This document shows positions 58,660-64,000 of a stretch of 64,000 bases of DNA, piece by piece. The stretch lies in contig OX485803.1 of NCBI GenBank assembly GCA_950295325.1, positions 70,261,554-70,325,553 of the forward strand, given 5' to 3'. The translations under genes were made by a program, and so were the position numbers. Source of the DNA: Polytrichum commune (Eukaryota; Streptophyta; Polytrichopsida; Polytrichales; Polytrichaceae). How positions within the stretch are numbered: the first letter of the stretch is position 1; every line of letters starts with the position of its first letter. Under the pieces are notes generated by a model. The model worked only from the letters and a program-made list of their open reading frames with translations. It searched no databases and was not told where the DNA came from.

Positions 58660-59900
58660 ATTCTTGATGTGGTGCTCACAAGTGAATGACACTATGACCT
58701 TGGGTTCTGTATGTCAATCTATAATCAACGAGAGGAATAATACATATTCCAAGAACGTGGATGTGAGAATAGTCAGTTCCAATTTTGTTGAAATTCATTT
58801 AATGTGATTATTTGCACAACTTTATCACCAGATCATTGAAAGGCACTACAGAGTGGCATTCTGCAAAGAGCCAACAAGCCATCCATCTGAGGTATCAAAG
58901 GGCTTGTCGGAGACTATACTATAGTTGGGCAAAGGAGTCAATGGTGTGTCCAAAAGAGTTCATGTACATCATTCACGATAAGATGAACAATTCTAGAAAA
59001 CCATACCTAGGATAACAATGCAAACCAACACAATAGCACGTTTGGGTTAGATTCCTATTAACCTCACATGAATGCTCACATATGGGCATGGTGACGGCAC
59101 ATATGCTTATTAATCAACTTCCATGTGGCCAAGTGATTTCAACTACACAATATCTTCAATTTGCCGTGTATTGAAAATGCTAGAACATCCCCTATAAAAG
59201 AGACATAGAAGTTTTTCCAACATCCACCACAAAATCATTTGTTTGCAGCCTATTGCACTGAAAATTGAGATGTTTGGATTCCTTGCCAATATCCATGAGA
59301 ATAGAAGCTTACAAAGAGTCTCCTCCACAATTGGCTTTGATGTTTTTTTCCTATAAATCTATACCCCCAACTTGCCAACTAAGCCAAAGACAATAAAAAC
59401 AAGTTTGTCATGGTTTGTTGTTCATTCCTTACTACGAGATGTCTCTTTAAGGAGGTAATTGTGGTTTTTTTGATAGTGGGACATACTCATGAGGACATTG
59501 ACATGTGCTTTAGTTATCTCTCTAGAATGATGTGGAGAAACAACACATACGTTTTGGTGGACCTCATAAAAAGTTTCATGGACTTACAATGCTTGACTTT
59601 CATACCAAAGTTTGTCCAAGAGATTGGAGATTTTAATTTCTTTTATAAAAGGATGTCATCATGAGAGCACAAATGTTTTTGTAGGGTTAAGGGAGATGCA
59701 CCTTTTTAAATTCTATGTACAAGACAATGGATGGCATATAACGAAGTACAAGAAGAGGTGCACTGATCAAACTTGGCTTCCACCTGGTGGAATGGTGAGA
59801 ATGTGGTAGGAGGACACGAATGAGAATCTACATCTTTCAGAGGGGATCCCATACCACTATTATATTCTTCTTTATGGGGACAAGGTGATATAGACATGCA
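58660..59900 (+). pseudogene. Decayed transposon-associated protein, copy B (GHTHEDID motif)
   Basis: The frame at 58812-59015 includes CRRLYYSWAKESMVCPKEFM then YIIHDKM. The frame at 59410-59664 includes VVFLIVGHTHEDIDMCFSYL then LVDLIKSFMDLQ. The frame at 59612-59809 includes VGLREMHLFKFYVQDNGW, ITKYKKRCTDQTWLPPGGM. The three overlap or follow one another in different frames, so at least two frameshifts and several stops (for example after RKPYLG at 59013) have accumulated. Domain order equals that of copy A, 2.8 kb upstream. Function of the family is unknown; resemblance to DUF7869 proteins is from memory of the motif. Confidence 0.6.
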
Positions 59901-60229
59901 TGTCATGAATATAGAAAAAGAAGCGAAAAGCATTGCATGTGCAATAGAGAAACTTCAATTCATCACAATGGGCATCAATTTATATATATATAGATAGAAA
60001 AATACATAACATTCTAGAAGACAAGCATGCATAGAAATTTGGCATATATAGTTTAGTTTTTGGTTAGGACAAACAATCATGGAACAATCGGGGAAGACTT
60101 AAAAGGTGATTCGTATAACATCTAGGTGTCTCAAATAAGTTTTACTAAGACAATCATATGATTATAACATGCTATTTTGGATTGAATAAGCATTACTAGT
60201 TCATATTTAAATAAAAAGATTATAAAATC
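59901..60229. other. Intergenic, no gene recognised
   Basis: AT-rich; short (TA)n stretch near 59980. Nothing else recognised. Confidence 0.5.
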
Positions 60230-60530
60230 ACTCATGTGCAGTACATGCAATTGTGATAGTCTCTCACCTCACTCCAAGTACCCATGCATTAGTCTGGTAA
60301 TGAATTCATTTTAGTTGGACCAAGCGCGGTGCACAAGCATAGGCACAAGCATAGTCAATTGTCTTGTAGAAAGTATCTCATTTTTGTCTCTTTACCAAAG
60401 CTAAAGGCATTTTGGTGTAGTCAACTGTCTTGTATAAATTGATCCTTTTTAATGTAACTTGAAATTGCAGTGCAATCATCCTTTTGGGATTCTCAATCTT
60501 TCTTTATTAATTGAGATTTAATAGTATTGT
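60230..60530 (-). repeat. Inverted relative of the repeat at 7840-8160
   Basis: The reverse complement contains CAAGTTACATTAAAA, GGTAAAGAGACAAAAATGAG, ATACT, GTGCCTATGCTTGTGCACCG and CTTGGTCCAACTAAAATGAA in the same order as the first copy. The two sit 52 kb apart in opposite orientation. Confidence 0.7.
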
Positions 60531-62440
60531 CAAACAATGGTCTTTTACCTGATCTTGGCTAGCGTAACCCAAAGCTCTCCTACTAAGACTATCCACCTTC
60601 CTAGCCCGCTTCCTAGGCTTGCCTCAGTCCTAGTACAAACCATCATCTTCCCCAATGGACTTATTTCCCCTTCGCAGACTCTGGTCTTTTGCATGTGCCC
60701 CTTCGGCTTCATTCCTGCCAGGGGCCAGTAAATAAAACATGCATACTTCTGAAAGTTCAAGACCATGGTCATAAATTCTCCTTCATGACAATTGAAAACT
60801 TCAATTTTTTCAACCTTAATTAGTTATCAAGTTGAGATTTCTTGAAATAAAGACATTTCCTTATTATTTGACTTTATTACTCATCTATTAAGAATCATCA
60901 TTTGATTGCAAGAGGGGCTTTTCTTTATCATTTATCCAAACCACAATCCAATATTTCATTTCAACCACGGAATATGTTGAGATTACGACACGGATGGTTG
61001 TGAGAATTTACAGTGCCTACCTTTAGTGGTTTGATTATGTGACATGATCTCAGTCCTCATGTGGTTGTAATTTCATCAAATCAATGTTCTTACCTTGAGA
61101 CGCTTCAAGAATCACTGAATAGTCAGATTGTACCCTTAGACAATAGTTTATTCGTAGCAATGACTTTGTTATTAATACATCTTGTCAAAACAATGACGCG
61201 AGTGTAGTTTAATTTGGTATCTTGAATGCATAGATAATGAACAACCTCTCAAGTTTACTTATTGAATGACAAATCTCTCATACTTCTCCAATTACAAATA
61301 ATAGCCATTATATACAATGATTTTGATGTTCAATTATCATGCAAAAAATAATGATTTATTATATTAATTCTTACTGCTTTACAATTCAATTGACAATTAC
61401 TTTGATATCAAGCTACCAATGGAATTGATGCTACTCTAGTACAATCACCCTGAAGGCAAATCAATCACTTCTCTCAACAAACCATTGACTTGGCATGTAT
61501 GAATCACTCATATATGTTTCAAGAAATATTTTATATTTGCAAAATGTTTTAATTCAAAACTTCAAAAATATGATAGAGTTCCAGTGGCATTAAGATTACA
61601 TTCCAAACCCCCATCACCTACTAAAAATATTGGCTTTATATATCATTTTAACACACATGTAGCTATGAAGGTACTTGCCCATTTCTATTAGACTATGGTC
61701 CTTACAATCCCTATTTTATGATATCTGGAGATCATGGTCTATTTTCATTACATCATATTATAGAATTTTGAATTTTATAATCCATGCGTAATACGAAGGT
61801 TTATGTAGGTGACATAAAAATCATAGAACCACAACTTACCATTCACGTACAACCATAGTGTATCATATGTGGTTGGTTTTGGTATTGTTTAGACCATGAT
61901 GTTGATTGAAATTATCTATAAATAATAAAATAATAAAATAATAAAATATTGATTCATTCATCTATTCTTTAAGTTAGAACTGTCTAATTTCGACTTGATC
62001 CAATTATATATTTTTCTAATTGGAATTGTTTAAATTCCAACTTGATGATTTATTTATCCATTATAGTTGGAATTGTCTAATTCCAATACAAAGATCTTCA
62101 ATTGGGAGATGTTTCACTCCTGCTCAAAATTCCTTTATGAGTTGTCTAGTCCTTGTACGTCATTTTCTCTGGAATTGTATGACCCAATTTTCTCTTGAAA
62201 TTAATGCTAGACATCATCTATTCATATATTAAATGTAACAAATATGTTTAGTATACTTTATTTCTTGTATAATTCAACATTAAATCTTTTATTTTGAATA
62301 TATCACAATATTATTATTTTGTTTTTGTAAGATACTATATATTGAACATATATTAGGATATAAATTAGGTTTAAATTTAAATACTTAAGTTATATATGAA
62401 GTAACAACTAGCAGTAATTTCTATAAAAAAAATTAGATTT
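60531..62440. other. Intergenic, no gene recognised
   Basis: AT-rich. The opposing frames at 60537-60772 cover one GC-richer patch with no recognisable domain. An (AATAAAAT)n stretch lies at 61920-61950. More GACNATNGTC-like words occur near 60530, 60768 and 61693. Confidence 0.45.
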
Positions 62441-62630
62441 TCAACATTTTCAACATTTTCACTGGAATATTGATATTCATGCGTATTAATTGTCACTTTA
62501 CAACTTATTCAAGTTGTTCTAATAAATAAGTTAACGCTAACTCATTACCATCCGACCACCTTTAAAGTTTATAAAATGACAACAAATATGCATGAATATC
62601 AAAATTTAAGTGAAGATGTTGAAAATGTTG
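62441..62630. mobile_element. Small foldback element, ~190 bp
   Basis: The left arm TCAACATTTTCAACATTTTC then ATTGATATTCATGCGTATTA is inverted at the right (ATATGCATGAATATCAAAAT then GAAGATGTTGAAAATGTTGA). The arms are about 55 bp with several mismatches. AT-rich, non-coding. No target duplication identified. Confidence 0.65.
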
Positions 62631-64000
62631 AAAGTCCACAATTCCTCAAGAAATCGCTACTTGCTCATGACATACAGTACATACTTAGGTTTACTCTTAA
62701 TTGAGATCTTCATTCATAGTCAACACCTACCCTATTTAAAAACGTCTTAATAATATGACAGTCACCACGATGCATGGATACAAGCTAAGCTACAGCGACA
62801 TGATATTGACCTTCAATGTATCCTCTCATAATCACTCAAGTTTTATGAATCCTTTTATAGGTTTTTGTGCAAGTCTTGAGGTTCAACTTCAGTTCATTTT
62901 CAAATCTACTATGTAAACTTGAACATATCTTCATTTCCTTTACAATCAAGAGAGATTTAGCATGAAATAAGTTGTAGATGGTGAAATTTTGCACTGCATC
63001 ACCTTGGTTTGCTGATCGTCAAGCACCCCACACACTCATGATCCAACAATTAGGTACGTCAGAATTTTACATAATTCTGTGCGAACCCTCCCTTTCTCCA
63101 GTGCATGCGTTCCGGCCAGGTGGGTGGCCTGGTCGATTGTTTGGGGTTGATATGTTTGTATCCTGCTTAAGATTATATACTGGGATCTTGACTTCGGTGT
63201 TCAGTGCTTGAGAAAAGGTGTTTCAGTCCTCAGTCTGACATCAGATATCAAACATGCAGTTCAAGTCACAGTTCTAACAAGACACTGAATCCACGCCTGC
63301 GGATCTTCTGGGCATCGTCACAAAATACTAACTCTGGGACTAATACAATAAAACATGGAGCTTAGGAGTTCCAAGTTCGAAGTGAGTGCCCTGATCATCA
63401 TCGAGGAGCTAAAGTAACAGGAACTAAGGTATGCGGGTGCTCTTCGGTTTAATTTCCTTAACCGGAGTCCCCCTACATTTGATTGTTGTGTGGTTACGTG
63501 GAGAATAAAGATCAGACACCATAAAGACACATGTCTGAAAGAGATTGGAGTACGTCTTCAAAAATTTAGCTACTTCACATTCAGTGGTAAACACAATTTG
63601 GAGGACCTAAAAATTCAGTTAAGGAATAACAATCATGCACTTCCGATAACCATGACTAAATCAGGGGAGATCTGACTCTCGATCCGAGTTTTGTTGATAG
63701 TTGATCGTAGATTTGCTAACACAACATAAGTTCGTTGTGCAAATCTAGTCAGTAGAAGTTGGAGAATTCACAAACGAACCGACTAACACCTACATATCTT
63801 ATTGTGTACTATGTAACTATGGTAATTGGCAACACCAAACTAAGTTTGGATTGATCACCTAAATCTTCCGTAAGCAGCACGAGACTGGGCTCACATGAGG
63901 TTATTCTCGATAACGTGTTCTTACCGTCTTACTGACAACTTAGGTTTGCGACATTTTCCTAGGTGGGATGCGATGCAGGCCATGTGCCTTCCTATACTAT
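62631..64000. other. Intergenic, no gene recognised
   Basis: No protein family, RNA gene or clear repeat recognised. The frames at 62978-63211 and 63318-63530 have no motif. Confidence 0.45.

Overview
This window looks like nuclear DNA of a land plant. The evidence is a Golgi-type UDP-glucuronate 4-epimerase with a plant-like sequence, nuclear tRNA genes with no encoded CCA, a telo-box (AAACCCTAA) at the start of one gene, and long AT-rich intergenic DNA full of miniature transposons, LINE relics and a tRNA-derived SINE. The low gene density and the intron inside the epimerase coding region make me lean towards a seed-free plant (fern, lycophyte or bryophyte), but the sequence alone does not settle this.

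Layout. 1-30 kb: no intact gene. This part holds a family of non-autonomous DNA elements with ends GGGCCNNTTNACAC and 3-bp TNA target duplications (1246, 3512, 9635, 11170, 14343, 15555, 16969), other foldback elements, L1-type LINE fragments (4280, 8437, 18683), an AT-hook ORF broken by a stop (5105-5737), a CACTA-like miniature element (25301), a complete SINE with a 16-bp target duplication (27893-28248) and a ~300-bp tandem array (28931-30170). 30.3-42 kb: the gene-bearing part. It has the epimerase gene (CDS 33223-34835, two coding exons, probable long leader intron), tRNA-Gly(UCC), a tRNA-Asn(GUU) with an abnormal D-arm, a 1.37-kb Harbinger-like element carrying a nested CACTA-like element, and on the minus strand an intact 426-aa HARBI1-like (PIF/Harbinger DDE) gene with its own leader intron and telo-box. 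42-64 kb: a ~0.94-kb inverted-repeat element, a dispersed repeat family in at least four copies, two decayed copies of a transposon-associated protein family carrying a GHTHxDID motif (about 55.3-57.8 and 58.7-59.9 kb), and more foldbacks.

How it fits together. Three genes look functional: the epimerase (supplies UDP-galacturonate for pectin and other wall polymers), tRNA-Gly and the HARBI1-like gene. Nearly everything else is mobile-element sediment. The most coherent signal is the GGGCC/TNA element family: seven copies in 38 kb, six with matching 3-bp flanks, and one with a likely paralogous empty site in the same window. The intact Harbinger-type transposase homologue lies within 1.3 kb of the largest copy, but nothing here proves that it mobilises the family. 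I found no clear case of a wholly new biological system.
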